From Scybalocola_A sp900557175 (GTDB taxonomy: Bacteria; Bacillota; Clostridia; Lachnospirales; Lachnospiraceae): a DNA stretch of 64,000 bases. Positions 1-8,365 of this stretch are shown one piece after another (position 1 is the first letter of the stretch; each line of letters opens with the position of its first letter). The stretch covers positions 11,156 through 75,155 of the forward strand of contig CALADH010000096.1 of the NCBI GenBank assembly GCA_937890745.1. Direction: 5' to 3'. The translations under genes and the position numbers were made by a program. The notes under the pieces were generated by a model. The model was not told the origin of the DNA. It saw only the letters and a program-made list of their open reading frames with translations, and did no database searches.

Positions 1-41
1 TGTTAAATTTTGTTGTGAAGCGGCTTGAAAGGATGGTGTAA
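1..41 (+). CDS. C-terminal tail of an upstream ABC permease (partial)
   Basis: Reading from base 3 gives a short open frame ending LNFVVKRLERMV at a TAA (39-41), two bases before the ATPase start. A basic C-terminal tail ending just before an ATPase gene is what a nitrate/sulfonate/taurine-type permease would look like. Only 12 codons are visible, so the identification rests on gene order and is weak. Confidence 0.4.
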   Translation, partial: LNFVVKRLERMV

Positions 42-42
42 G

Positions 43-636
43 ATGTCTGTTGAAGTAAGGGGCTTAAGTAAAAGCTACGGGGAAAAGCAGGTGCTGCAAA
101 ATTTCAGCGCCGTTTTTAAGACAGGCAAAACAACGTGCATTATGGGCAATTCAGGCTGCGGTAAGACAACGCTTTTAAGGCTGCTTTTAGGACTTGAGAC
201 GGCTGATGCCGGAGAGATTGTGCTGCCTCCTAAAATGAAGCCGAGTGTTGTTTTTCAGGAGGACAGATTGTGCAATAATTTAAGCGCCGGCGCTAATGTA
301 CGCCTTGTCATCCCCGGGCGGCCAAAAGACGGTATGATTGAAAAAGGCTTTGAGATGATGGGATTATCTGAATGTATCCACCGTCCGGCGAGAGAACTCT
401 CCGGCGGTATGCGCCGCCGTGTCGCTCTGCTGCGGGCGCTTTTGGCAGACTGGAATGTGCTTTTTATGGACGAGCCATTTAAAGGGCTGGATGAGAAGAC
501 AAAGGCGGACGTTATTGAATATACGAAAAATCTCTGCCGCGGCAAAACTGTGATTTGTGTCACCCATGACGCAAATGAAGCGAAGCTGCTTGGCGCGGCA
601 GAAATTATGGAGATGCAGGGTACTTATGTCATGTAG
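43..636 (+). CDS. ABC transporter ATP-binding protein, SsuB/TauB-like
   Basis: Cytoplasmic ATPase of an importer of the nitrate/sulfonate/taurine class. Walker A GNSGCGKT lies at residues 35-42, the LSGGM signature near 119-123 and Walker B with MDEP near 139-145, followed by an H-loop (CVTHDANEA). At about 197 residues it is shorter than most family members (240-260): the region after the H-loop is minimal. The ATG at 43 is preferred to an in-frame TTG at 25 because AAAGGA (28-33) sits at ribosome-binding distance. The permease tail ends two bases upstream, so the two are translationally linked. Its last 13 bp overlap the convergent tetR gene. Substrate cannot be read from the ATPase. Confidence 0.88.
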   Translation: MSVEVRGLSKSYGEKQVLQNFSAVFKTGKTTCIMGNSGCGKTTLLRLLLGLETADAGEIVLPPKMKPSVVFQEDRLCNNLSAGANVRLVIPGRPKDGMIEKGFEMMGLSECIHRPARELSGGMRRRVALLRALLADWNVLFMDEPFKGLDEKTKADVIEYTKNLCRGKTVICVTHDANEAKLLGAAEIMEMQGTYVM

Positions 637-1229
637 TGATTCCGTATAATCTGCCGTATGATTTTGTAAATGTACGGCTTTATTTCTTTAAGCGGCACAG
701 GCTGGTTATAAAGAATTGTATTGTAGCTGACGCCGCTGACAAATTCAATAATCGAAAAGACCATAATTTCAGGATCTTTGAATGTATGCTTGGACTGGCG
801 CAGAAGATTGTCAAAAATAAAATAGATATTTTCTTCGGCATTGTCTGATGAAGCAATCAGTGCATTTTTAAAAATGCCCCAGCTTAGATGCTTGGAAATA
901 AAGTTGAGCAGTGCATGGTTATTTTCAAGCTGGTTAATAATATGTTCTGCCATAAAAACAATCTGATCTTCAAAATCTGTCAGTCCGGATTGCTTTAGCT
1001 TTTCATAAGCAGTAAGAAAAAGCTGGCTTGCCTTATGTGAAATCAATTTGTTGCGTATGTCATATTTATCCTGAAAGTATAAGTAAAAGGTTCCTTTGGC
1101 AACACCGGCCTTTTCGACAATATCTGAAATGGAAGTTTTTTGAATACCCTTTGATGTAAATAAGTCAAAGGCTGTATTTAAAAGAGCTTCCTTTTTTTGT
1201 TTTTTATTGGACTCTAATTTTTCGCCCAT
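624..1229 (-). CDS. TetR/AcrR family transcriptional repressor
   Basis: 201-residue regulator. The N-terminal helix-turn-helix is clear (SISDIVEKAGVAKGTFYLYF, about residues 35-54). The all-helical remainder would be the ligand-binding and dimerisation domain and has no recognisable specificity. The start has GGAGGT about 8 bases upstream. It is divergent from the MMPL transporter gene, and the shared intergenic region holds three 13-bp palindrome-like sites overlapping both promoters, so it very probably represses itself and the transporter operon until a ligand binds. Its 3' end overlaps the ABC ATPase gene by 13 bp. Confidence 0.9.
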   Translation of the reverse strand: MGEKLESNKKQKKEALLNTAFDLFTSKGIQKTSISDIVEKAGVAKGTFYLYFQDKYDIRNKLISHKASQLFLTAYEKLKQSGLTDFEDQIVFMAEHIINQLENNHALLNFISKHLSWGIFKNALIASSDNAEENIYFIFDNLLRQSKHTFKDPEIMVFSIIEFVSGVSYNTILYNQPVPLKEIKPYIYKIIRQIIRNHYMT

Positions 1230-1279
1230 GTGAAAGACCTCCGTGTAAATTTTTAATGATTTTTAGCTCTGCAACTAAA

Positions 1280-1308
1280 GTATTATCACAAAAATGACCA
1301 AAAGTCAA
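1280..1308 (-). promoter_or_regulatory. sigma-A promoter of tetR
   Basis: On the minus strand TTGACT (1308-1303) and TAATAC (1285-1280) are separated by exactly 17 bases, pointing at the TetR gene. The -35 overlaps the operator-like site at 1295-1307. Confidence 0.75.
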
Positions 1309-1396
1309 TTCTTTATAAAAAATTAATAAAATAAATATTGACTGATAGTCATTTTGGGTGTATAACAAGACTGAAATAAAAAATGACCGATAGGCA
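1295..1396. promoter_or_regulatory. Three TetR operator-like sites in array
   Basis: Three 13-bp sites fit TGACY-NNN-AGKCA: TGACCAAAAGTCA (1295-1307), TGACTGATAGTCA (1339-1351, perfect inverted repeat) and TGACCGATAGGCA (1384-1396). Start-to-start spacing is 44 and 45 bp, just over four helical turns. The first overlaps the tetR -35, the second the mmpL -35, and the third lies just past the predicted mmpL transcription start. Binding by the adjacent TetR is inferred. Confidence 0.75.
1338..1366 (+). promoter_or_regulatory. sigma-A promoter of the MMPL operon
   Basis: TTGACT (1338-1343), 17-base spacer, TATAAC (1361-1366). Transcription would start near 1373, about 48 bases before the MMPL start codon. 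Confidence 0.75.
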
Positions 1397-1420
1397 ATGT
1401 GCAAAAAGGAGAGGAAAGAA

Positions 1421-3508
1421 ATGGTGAAATTTGGTAAACAGGTGGCAAAGCACAAGACGCTTGTCATTATTATATGTGTGCTGCTGCTGATCCCATCTGT
1501 CTTCGGGTATGCTAAAACCCGTATTAATTACGATATTTTAAGCTATCTGCCGGATAACCTTGAAACGGTGAAGGGGCAGGATATTCTTGTGGATGAATTT
1601 GGCATGGGCGCCTTTTCCATGGTTATTGTTGAAGACATGGAAAATAAGGACGTGGCAAAGCTGGAAGAAAAGATTGAGTCTATCGACCATGTAAAGGATG
1701 TTTTATGGGTTGATGATGTGACAGACTTAAGCTTTCCGGTGGAGATGTTCCCGGAGGATATCAGGGAGGCGTTTTTTCAGGGCGATGCGACAATGATGGT
1801 TGCCCTGTTTGATGATACGACTTCGGCAGATGATACGATGCAGGCGATTACCGACATAAGAAATACGACCGGCAAACAGTGCTTTGCCAGCGGTATGTCC
1901 GGCGTTGTCACAGATATTAAAAATTTGTCGCTGGAGGAGATGCCGGTTTATGTGATTATTGCGGCGCTGCTTTGTTTTATTATTTTAGGCCTGACAATGG
2001 AGTCGATTGTTGTTCCGGTGCTTTTCTTATTCAGTATCGGCGCGGCAATTTTATATAACCTTGGAAGCAACGTTTTCTTAGGCGAGATTTCTTATATTAC
2101 GCAGGCGCTGACGGCGGTACTGCAGCTCGGTGTGACGATGGATTATTCGATTTTCCTTTTAAACAGTTACGAGGAAAATAAGCAGCGTTTTCCGGGTGAT
2201 AAAAACAGAGCGATGGCTCATGCGATTTCAAATACATTCAAATCAGTCATCGGAAGCTCGGTGACAACGATTGCCGGCTTTGCGGCATTATGCTGTATGA
2301 GCTTTATGCTTGGCAGGGATATCGGTATTGTCATGTCGAAGGGTGTTGTCATCGGCGTGCTCTGCTGTATTATTTTCCTTCCGGCACTTATTTTGCAGTG
2401 CGATGGTATTATTGAAAAGACAAAACATAAATCATTGATTCCGGATTTGACAAAGATATCTCACTGGATTACAAAGCATCATGTGATTTTTGTTGTGATT
2501 TTCCTTGTGCTTTTATTCCCTGCAATTTATGGCAATAACAATACAAAAATATATTATAACATTGATAAATCACTGCCGCAGACGTTAGACAGTGCGGTAG
2601 CCAATAAAAAACTTAATGATGAGTTTAATATGAACAATGTTCATATGGTGCTTCTTAAAAACGGACTTGATGCGAAGGATAAGAGCGCGATGATCAAGGA
2701 AATCGAAGATGTAGAGGGCGTGAAGTGGGCGCTTGGCATGGATTCGATTGTCGGGACAGCAGTGCCGGATTCAATGATTCCAGATGATGTCAAGTCGATG
2801 TTAAAGAGCGATAACTATGAGCTGGAATTTATATGCTCGGATTATAAGACAGCAACGCCTGAGGTCAATGCACAGATTGATACGATTAATAATATCGTAA
2901 AATCATACAGCAGTGATTCGATGGTGATTGGTGAGGCACCGCTGACAAGCGATTTGGAAAAGGTCACAGATGTGGATCTTCGAAATGTAAATATCCTTTC
3001 CATTGCGGCTATTTTCCTTATCATTATGATTAATTTTAAATCAATATCGCTGCCGGTTATTCTTGTGGCAGTCATTGAATTTGCAATTTTTGTCAACATG
3101 GGTATTCCGTATTATACAGGAACGGAGCTGCCGTTTGTGGCAAGTATTGTCATAGGTACGATTCAGCTGGGCGCAACGGTTGATTATGCGATTCTTATGA
3201 CAAACCGGTACCAGAAAGAGAGAAGCCGCGGCCTCGATAAATGGGATGCCGTCAGAAAGGCACACAGTCTTTCGATGAAATCGATCCTTATCAGCGGTAT
3301 GACATTTTTTGCAGCGACCTTTGGTGTCAGCATTTATTCAAAAATTGATATGATTAATTCAATATGTACGCTGCTTGCAAGAGGCGCAATCATCAGTACA
3401 CTTGTTGTTGTTTGTGTACTTCCGGCACTGTTGCTTATATTTGACAAGGTTATTGTAAAAACAAGTTATCAGTTCCTTAATAATGGTAAGAAAATTAAGA
3501 AAGCGTAG
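1421..3508 (+). CDS. MMPL/RND family membrane transporter
   Basis: About 695 residues with two repeated halves, each with one N-terminal transmembrane segment, an extracytoplasmic loop and a five-helix bundle, the usual 12-segment RND/MMPL plan. The paired motifs LGVTMDYSIFLLNSY and LGATVDYAILMTNRY in the fourth helix of each half carry the Asp-Tyr used for proton coupling in MmpL proteins. ATG 1421 is chosen over an in-frame ATG at 1397 because AAGGAGAGG (1406-1414) precedes it. It is followed after 12 bp by the secreted xxxLxxG-repeat gene, and both are under the TetR-controlled promoter. It likely exports a lipid or amphiphile; the substrate is unknown. Confidence 0.9.
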   Translation: MVKFGKQVAKHKTLVIIICVLLLIPSVFGYAKTRINYDILSYLPDNLETVKGQDILVDEFGMGAFSMVIVEDMENKDVAKLEEKIESIDHVKDVLWVDDVTDLSFPVEMFPEDIREAFFQGDATMMVALFDDTTSADDTMQAITDIRNTTGKQCFASGMSGVVTDIKNLSLEEMPVYVIIAALLCFIILGLTMESIVVPVLFLFSIGAAILYNLGSNVFLGEISYITQALTAVLQLGVTMDYSIFLLNSYEENKQRFPGDKNRAMAHAISNTFKSVIGSSVTTIAGFAALCCMSFMLGRDIGIVMSKGVVIGVLCCIIFLPALILQCDGIIEKTKHKSLIPDLTKISHWITKHHVIFVVIFLVLLFPAIYGNNNTKIYYNIDKSLPQTLDSAVANKKLNDEFNMNNVHMVLLKNGLDAKDKSAMIKEIEDVEGVKWALGMDSIVGTAVPDSMIPDDVKSMLKSDNYELEFICSDYKTATPEVNAQIDTINNIVKSYSSDSMVIGEAPLTSDLEKVTDVDLRNVNILSIAAIFLIIMINFKSISLPVILVAVIEFAIFVNMGIPYYTGTELPFVASIVIGTIQLGATVDYAILMTNRYQKERSRGLDKWDAVRKAHSLSMKSILISGMTFFAATFGVSIYSKIDMINSICTLLARGAIISTLVVVCVLPALLLIFDKVIVKTSYQFLNNGKKIKKA

Positions 3509-3520
3509 GAGGTAAAGACG

Positions 3521-6106
3521 ATGAATCAGAGATTAGGAAAAGCAGGCATGAAAGCAGCAGCTTTCTTATTGAGCGCGGCAGTGTGGATGGGCAGTATGGT
3601 GCCTGTATGTGCCGCTGAAAATACAGATGAAACAAAGGCGGAGAACGATTCAAAGACTTCTTCGGATAAAGAAAAAAATGAGACGAAAGAAGTCGGCAAG
3701 GATGAAACGGTGTATGTAAAGCTGAATCCTGACGGCACGAAAAAAGAAGTGATTGTCAGCGACTGGCTGAAAAATCCTGATGGCACAAAATCTATTGAGG
3801 ATGCCTCGGATTTATCGGATATTAAAAATGTTAAGGGCGATGAGTCTTATGCCGCAAATGATGACGGCCTTTTATGGGAGAGTGGCGGCAATGATATTTA
3901 CTATCAGGGAACATCAGATAAAGAGCTTCCGGTTTCCATGAAAATATCTTATTTCCTTGACGGCAAAGAAGTCAGTCCTGAGGAAATCGCAGGCAAGAGC
4001 GGTAAGGTGACAATCCGTTATGAATATGAAAATCATGCGACATCAACGGCTGTCGTAGACGGCAGGGAGGAGACAGTCACAACGCCGTTTGCTGTTGTGA
4101 CCGGTGTGATTTTGCCGGGTGATCATTTTAAAAATGTGACAGTGACCGGCGGACGCGTCATTTCGGACGGTACAAACAATATTGTTGCGGGCATGGTATT
4201 TCCGGGACTTAGTGACAGCTTGAATCTTAAGGATTCAGAACTGACAAAAGATGTAAAGCTTCCTGAAACAATAGAAATTACGGCGGATGCCGAAGATTTT
4301 CAGATTGATTTGTCGGCGACGGTTGTGACGAGCAGCATTTTTGATGAGCTTGGTCTGGATGATATTGACAGTGTTGATGAGCTTACAAATGCGCTTGATG
4401 AATTAACAGATGCATCCACACAGCTTGTCGATGGTTCAGGACAGCTTCTTGACGGTGTGTCAGAACTTAAGGATGCTTCCGGTGAATTTGCATCAGGTAT
4501 CGACACGCTTTATGAAAAGTCCGGTGAGCTTGCTGACGGTCTGACGACATTGGATCAGAGCACAGGAACATTGACGGAAGGCTTAAATCAGCTGAATAAC
4601 AAAAAGCAGACATTTTCAGACGGCGTGCAGGCACTTCTTGATGGTGCGACAAAGCTTGAGAGCGGTGCAGGCAGCTTACAAGACGGCGTCGGACAATATA
4701 CATCCGGTGCAGATACACTGGCAGACGGTGTGCTTTCTTATACCGAAGGCGCAGATCAGGTTGCATCCGGTGCAGAGGCTTATGTTGCCGGTGTCGGTGC
4801 TTTAGATGAAGGTATCGGAACATTGGCATCATCATCAGCCACATTGCCGGAAGCTATCGGCAAAGTCAATGCTGGTGCACAGGCACTTAAAGCCGGCGCC
4901 GGACAGCTTCCGGATGATGAAACAGCGGAGGCACTTAAACAGGCCGGAACGGCGGTCACAAATGGCGTTAAGTCTATGCATGATAATATTACAGCACTTT
5001 TAGAGGCTCTTAATAAGACCGGGGACAGTGACAGTGCGGCGGCAATGGTTGAGCTTGTATCACAGACGATGCAGACACTTGTAGCAAATGATACATCTGT
5101 ATTGCAACTGTTAAATGATGCGGCAGGTATTCAGACAAGTATTGACAGTGTGAAGGGACTGGCACCGCAGTCAATTCAGAACAAGGTCAATAGTGTTGAA
5201 AATGAATATGCAGGGCGTCTTCAGGATGCCATTGGTTTGCTTGAGACAAACATTACAATGGAAAATGCAGTTATTGAGCAGCTTAAAGGTTTTAGCGGAG
5301 GCTCACAGGATCTGGAACAGTTAAAAACAGCGCTTCAGGCAATGGCTGATAAAACAGATCCGGCAAAGGCAGATAGTCTTTATGCCGGTGCGGCGGCGCT
5401 TTCGTCCGGCACAAGCGCATTGCTTGACGGTACTGCGGCTTTAAAACCGGGCATTGATGCGCTTGCTGATGGCACGCAGCAGCTTGCCGATGGTACAGCC
5501 GGCTTATCGGACGGTATTAAGGCACTGACAGATGGCAGCAGTGCGCTTGTTGAAAACGGAAAGACATTAAGCGACGGCGCCAAAGCTATTGCCGGGGCGT
5601 CAGGGCAGCTGAATGCAGGCGCCAAAGCGCTTACATCGCAAAGCGGTGCTCTAAATGACGGCGCGTCAGCACTTTTGGGCGGTGTGACAGAGCTTTCCGG
5701 CGGTCTTTATACACTTTCCGGCGGCGTGGCAGAGCTCTCAGATGGTGTGGCAGCCCTTGCTGCAGGCGGCACTAAACTTAAGGCAGGAACAAAACAGCTT
5801 GCCGATGGCGGAAGCCAGCTTGTAGAAGGCGTCGGCACATTAAAGGACGGAGGCAGTCAGCTGACGGACGGCGTGAATGCGCTTTATGACGGTGCGAAAG
5901 AACTTGCCGACGGTATGAAAGAATTTGATACTGACGGTATTCAGAAATTAAAATCGACAGTCGATGATGAATTTTCGGGCATGATTGACAGAATGCAGGC
6001 TGTTATTGACGCAGGCAGAGATTATCAGACATTTACAAAGCTTGCCGACGGCACAAAGGGCTCTGTTAAATTTATTATTGAGACAGAGGCAATTAAAGCA
6101 GAATAA
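3521..6106 (+). CDS. Secreted protein with long array of xxxLxxG heptad repeats (YhgE/Pip-like)
   Basis: 861 residues with a signal peptide (hydrophobic stretch around residues 9-28 ending VCAAE), a non-repetitive N-terminal region to about 290, then two long blocks of seven-residue xxxLxxG repeats (LADG, LLDG, LSDG, LKDG and similar), roughly 290-460 and 620-800, split by a more ordinary helical segment. The same heptads occur in YhgE/Pip-type proteins linked to phage infection and type VII secretion. Unlike those, no multi-helix membrane domain is visible at the C-terminus. AGGAGGT lies just upstream. Its position 12 bp behind the MMPL gene makes it a likely extracytoplasmic partner of the transporter. 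Molecular function is unknown. Confidence 0.8.
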   Translation: MNQRLGKAGMKAAAFLLSAAVWMGSMVPVCAAENTDETKAENDSKTSSDKEKNETKEVGKDETVYVKLNPDGTKKEVIVSDWLKNPDGTKSIEDASDLSDIKNVKGDESYAANDDGLLWESGGNDIYYQGTSDKELPVSMKISYFLDGKEVSPEEIAGKSGKVTIRYEYENHATSTAVVDGREETVTTPFAVVTGVILPGDHFKNVTVTGGRVISDGTNNIVAGMVFPGLSDSLNLKDSELTKDVKLPETIEITADAEDFQIDLSATVVTSSIFDELGLDDIDSVDELTNALDELTDASTQLVDGSGQLLDGVSELKDASGEFASGIDTLYEKSGELADGLTTLDQSTGTLTEGLNQLNNKKQTFSDGVQALLDGATKLESGAGSLQDGVGQYTSGADTLADGVLSYTEGADQVASGAEAYVAGVGALDEGIGTLASSSATLPEAIGKVNAGAQALKAGAGQLPDDETAEALKQAGTAVTNGVKSMHDNITALLEALNKTGDSDSAAAMVELVSQTMQTLVANDTSVLQLLNDAAGIQTSIDSVKGLAPQSIQNKVNSVENEYAGRLQDAIGLLETNITMENAVIEQLKGFSGGSQDLEQLKTALQAMADKTDPAKADSLYAGAAALSSGTSALLDGTAALKPGIDALADGTQQLADGTAGLSDGIKALTDGSSALVENGKTLSDGAKAIAGASGQLNAGAKALTSQSGALNDGASALLGGVTELSGGLYTLSGGVAELSDGVAALAAGGTKLKAGTKQLADGGSQLVEGVGTLKDGGSQLTDGVNALYDGAKELADGMKEFDTDGIQKLKSTVDDEFSGMIDRMQAVIDAGRDYQTFTKLADGTKGSVKFIIETEAIKAE

Positions 6107-6119
6107 AGAGTAGGCAAAC

Positions 6120-6190
6120 GCCTCCTTATCGTTTATAATAAAGAAGTACCGCCAAAGCGGCGGTATGATGAACGATAAGGAGGCTTTTTT
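6120..6190 (+). terminator. Nested hairpin/terminator that includes the nudix RBS
   Basis: A perfect 14-bp inverted repeat (GCCTCCTTATCGTT 6120-6133; AACGATAAGGAGGC 6171-6184) encloses a second hairpin (TACCGCC 6147-6153; GGCGGTA 6159-6165) and is followed by T6 directly before the ATG at 6191. It should end the MMPL operon. The nudix ribosome binding site AAGGAGG (6177-6183) is the 3' arm. A TATAAT at 6134-6139 inside the loop could drive a shorter transcript with a free site. Confidence 0.75.
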
Positions 6191-6838
6191 ATGCGACGGG
6201 TTTGTAATGTAGAAAAGATGACGGATAATCCGTATTTGAATATGTATGCCCTTGATATGTGCGACGAAAGGCAGGAACATTCCACCTATTATCTCGCTTC
6301 AAGAAACCGGACGATTGAAGATTTAAAGCTGAGTACAGGCGTAAATAAGGCGGATGGCGTCATTATTTATTCTGTTTATAAGGGAGAGCATCCAAAAGCA
6401 GCGGCAGATAAGGAGTGCCTTGTGCTTATCCGCCAGTACAGAAGTACAATCAACGATTTTATTTATGAGTTCCCTGCAGGACTTGTGGATGCCGGTGAAG
6501 ATTTTAAGACAGCCGGTGCAAGAGAGCTTAAGGAGGAGACAGGACTTGACTTTGAACCTGTGCCTGCATCAGATATGTTTACAAAGCCGTATTTTACGAC
6601 TATTGGCATGACCGATGAATCGTGCGGCACCGTTTACGGCTATGCTTACGGAAAACCGTCAAAGGACGGACAGGAAGCCAGTGAGGAAATTGATATCGTG
6701 CTTGCCGACAGAGATGAGGTGCGGCGCATTTTAAAGGAAGAAAGAGTATCAATTATGTGCGCTTATATGCTGATGCATTTTCTTTGTGCCAAAGAAGGCT
6801 GTGCGCTTTCATTTTTAGAAGGCGGTGAAGATGATTAG
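6191..6838 (+). CDS. NUDIX hydrolase, ADP-ribose pyrophosphatase-like
   Basis: 215 residues with a complete Nudix box: the glycine of AGLVDAGED, then RELKEETGL, fitting GX5EX7REUXEEXGU and giving the Mg2+-binding glutamates. The surrounding strands (LVLIRQYRSTINDFIYEFPAGL) match the ADP-ribose pyrophosphatase subgroup, which hydrolyses ADP-ribose to AMP and ribose 5-phosphate. Substrate is inferred from subgroup only. It overlaps the rhomboid gene by 8 bp. Its Shine-Dalgarno lies inside the upstream hairpin stem, so long read-through transcripts may be translated poorly. Confidence 0.87.
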   Translation: MRRVCNVEKMTDNPYLNMYALDMCDERQEHSTYYLASRNRTIEDLKLSTGVNKADGVIIYSVYKGEHPKAAADKECLVLIRQYRSTINDFIYEFPAGLVDAGEDFKTAGARELKEETGLDFEPVPASDMFTKPYFTTIGMTDESCGTVYGYAYGKPSKDGQEASEEIDIVLADRDEVRRILKEERVSIMCAYMLMHFLCAKEGCALSFLEGGEDD

Positions 6839-7448
6839 AGAAAATCTTAAGTATGTGTCGCCGGTCAATGCTGCTGTTATTGCGGCTAATGTCATTGTCT
6901 TTATTGTGATGGAGATTTTGGGCGATACTGAAAATACACTGTTTATGCTTGAACATGGGGCGTCCTTTGCTCCGCTTATTTTTGAGCGACATGAATACTG
7001 GCGGCTTGGGACGTGTATGTTCCTGCATTTTGGCGTCAGACATCTGTTTAATAATATGCTTGTGCTTGCCTTTGTGGGCGACAGGCTTGAAAAAACGGTC
7101 GGAAAAGTGCGGTATGCGGTGATTTATTTTGGCGGCGGGCTTTTGAGCGGTCTTGTTTCGGCAATATTTGATTATTTCGGCGATGATTTTTATGTGTCGG
7201 CAGGCGCCAGCGGCGCGGTTTTTGCAGTTGTCGGTGCGCTTGCATGGATTATTGTGATTAACCGGGGACAGCTTTATGATATCAGTATGCGGCAGATGGT
7301 TCTTTTCATTATTTTTAGTATTTATCTTGGCTTTCAGGGCGGCGGCGTGGATAATGCGGCCCATGTGGGCGGTTTAGTCAGCGGTTTTATACTGTCCGTG
7401 ATTTTTTGTACGCGAAAAAGCAGGCAAGGGCGAAAAAACTGCTTTTAA
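6831..7448 (+). CDS. Rhomboid family intramembrane serine protease
   Basis: About 205 residues with six predicted membrane helices. The catalytic dyad is visible: Ser in GASGAVFAVVGAL and His in NAAHVGGLVSG, with the upstream HFGVRHLFNNMLVL helix that carries the conserved His/Asn oxyanion residues. It cleaves transmembrane segments within the membrane; targets are unknown. ATG 6831 is preferred to GTG 6825 because it matches the usual rhomboid N-terminus length, but both are possible. It overlaps the Nudix stop, so the two are probably co-translated. Confidence 0.88.
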   Translation: MIRENLKYVSPVNAAVIAANVIVFIVMEILGDTENTLFMLEHGASFAPLIFERHEYWRLGTCMFLHFGVRHLFNNMLVLAFVGDRLEKTVGKVRYAVIYFGGGLLSGLVSAIFDYFGDDFYVSAGASGAVFAVVGALAWIIVINRGQLYDISMRQMVLFIIFSIYLGFQGGGVDNAAHVGGLVSGFILSVIFCTRKSRQGRKNCF

Positions 7449-7489
7449 TTGCATCGGGGAACTGTTTTATCAGTGCCGATAAATAGCTA

Positions 7490-7519
7490 GTGACAACCTG
7501 TACCGGGGTATGCTATAAT
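7490..7519 (+). promoter_or_regulatory. Promoter of the pyrH-polC cluster
   Basis: GTGACA (7490-7495), 18-base spacer and an extended -10, TGCTATAAT (7511-7519). The first promoter-like site upstream of pyrH. Confidence 0.6.
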
Positions 7520-7540
7520 ATAACACAGATGTTGAGGCAA

Positions 7541-7556
7541 AAGGTCTTTTGACCTT
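7541..7556. promoter_or_regulatory. 16-bp palindrome in pyrH leader
   Basis: AAGGTC-TTTT-GACCTT is a perfect 6-bp inverted repeat about 20 bases past the predicted transcription start. It could be an operator or a small leader hairpin. No partner can be named. Confidence 0.45.
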
Positions 7557-7589
7557 AGTATCTTACACATGAATAAAGAGGTGCTTAAA

Positions 7590-8297
7590 GTGGAAGATTT
7601 TAAGAGAATATTATTGAAATTAAGCGGCGAAGCGCTGGCCGGCGGCAAGGGCTTCGGTTTTGATGAGGCAACATGTCTTGATGTTGCCGGACAGGTAAAG
7701 CAGCTTGTGGATGCAGGCAAGGAGATTGCTATCGTTATTGGCGGCGGTAATTTTTGGAGAGGCAGAAACAGCAGCAAGATTATTGAGCGTACAAAGTCAG
7801 ATACGATCGGTATGCTCGGTACGATTATGAACTGTGTTTATGTATCTGAGATATTCAGAACACAGGGCATGAAGACAGAAGTATTTACACCGTTTACAGT
7901 CGGTGCATTTACGACGCTGTTTTCAAAGGATGAGGCTGTTGAAGCACTTTCAGAAGGAAAGGTTGTTTTCTTTGCCGGCGGCACAGGTCATCCTTATTTT
8001 TCAACAGATACAGGCACAACACTGCGTGCCATTGAGATTGAAGCGGATGCGATTATGCTTGCAAAGGCCATCGACGGTGTTTATGACAGCGATCCGAAAG
8101 TGAACCCGGATGCTAAAAAGTATGACAGAATCAGCATTGACGAAGTGTTAAATGAAAAGCTTCAGGTTGTCGATCTGACAGCGACAATCATGTGCTATGA
8201 GAACCGTATGCCGATGCTTGTTTTCGGCTTAAACGGTGAGAACAGCATTGTGAAAGCTTTAAGCGAGGATTTTGACGGCACTTATGTTTATGCATAA
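7590..8297 (+). CDS. pyrH: Uridylate kinase (UMP kinase)
   Basis: Phosphorylates UMP to UDP with ATP, first committed kinase step of pyrimidine nucleotide supply. About 235 residues, the family norm. Amino-acid-kinase fold signatures are present: FKRILLKLSGEAL at the N-terminus, GGGNFWRGR for the phosphate loop, and DTGTTLRAIEIEADAIMLAK in the middle. The GTG at 7590 is preferred to the ATG at 7569 because AAAGAGGTG (7576-7584) precedes it and homologues begin at this point. It heads the run that continues with frr, as in most Firmicutes, but without rpsB and tsf upstream. Confidence 0.95.
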   Translation: MEDFKRILLKLSGEALAGGKGFGFDEATCLDVAGQVKQLVDAGKEIAIVIGGGNFWRGRNSSKIIERTKSDTIGMLGTIMNCVYVSEIFRTQGMKTEVFTPFTVGAFTTLFSKDEAVEALSEGKVVFFAGGTGHPYFSTDTGTTLRAIEIEADAIMLAKAIDGVYDSDPKVNPDAKKYDRISIDEVLNEKLQVVDLTATIMCYENRMPMLVFGLNGENSIVKALSEDFDGTYVYA

Positions 8298-8365
8298 TCA
8301 AGCCGGTTATAAAGCGGCGAAAGCTGTTTATGATATGTGACGAAATAACAGGAGGAATTGAAACA

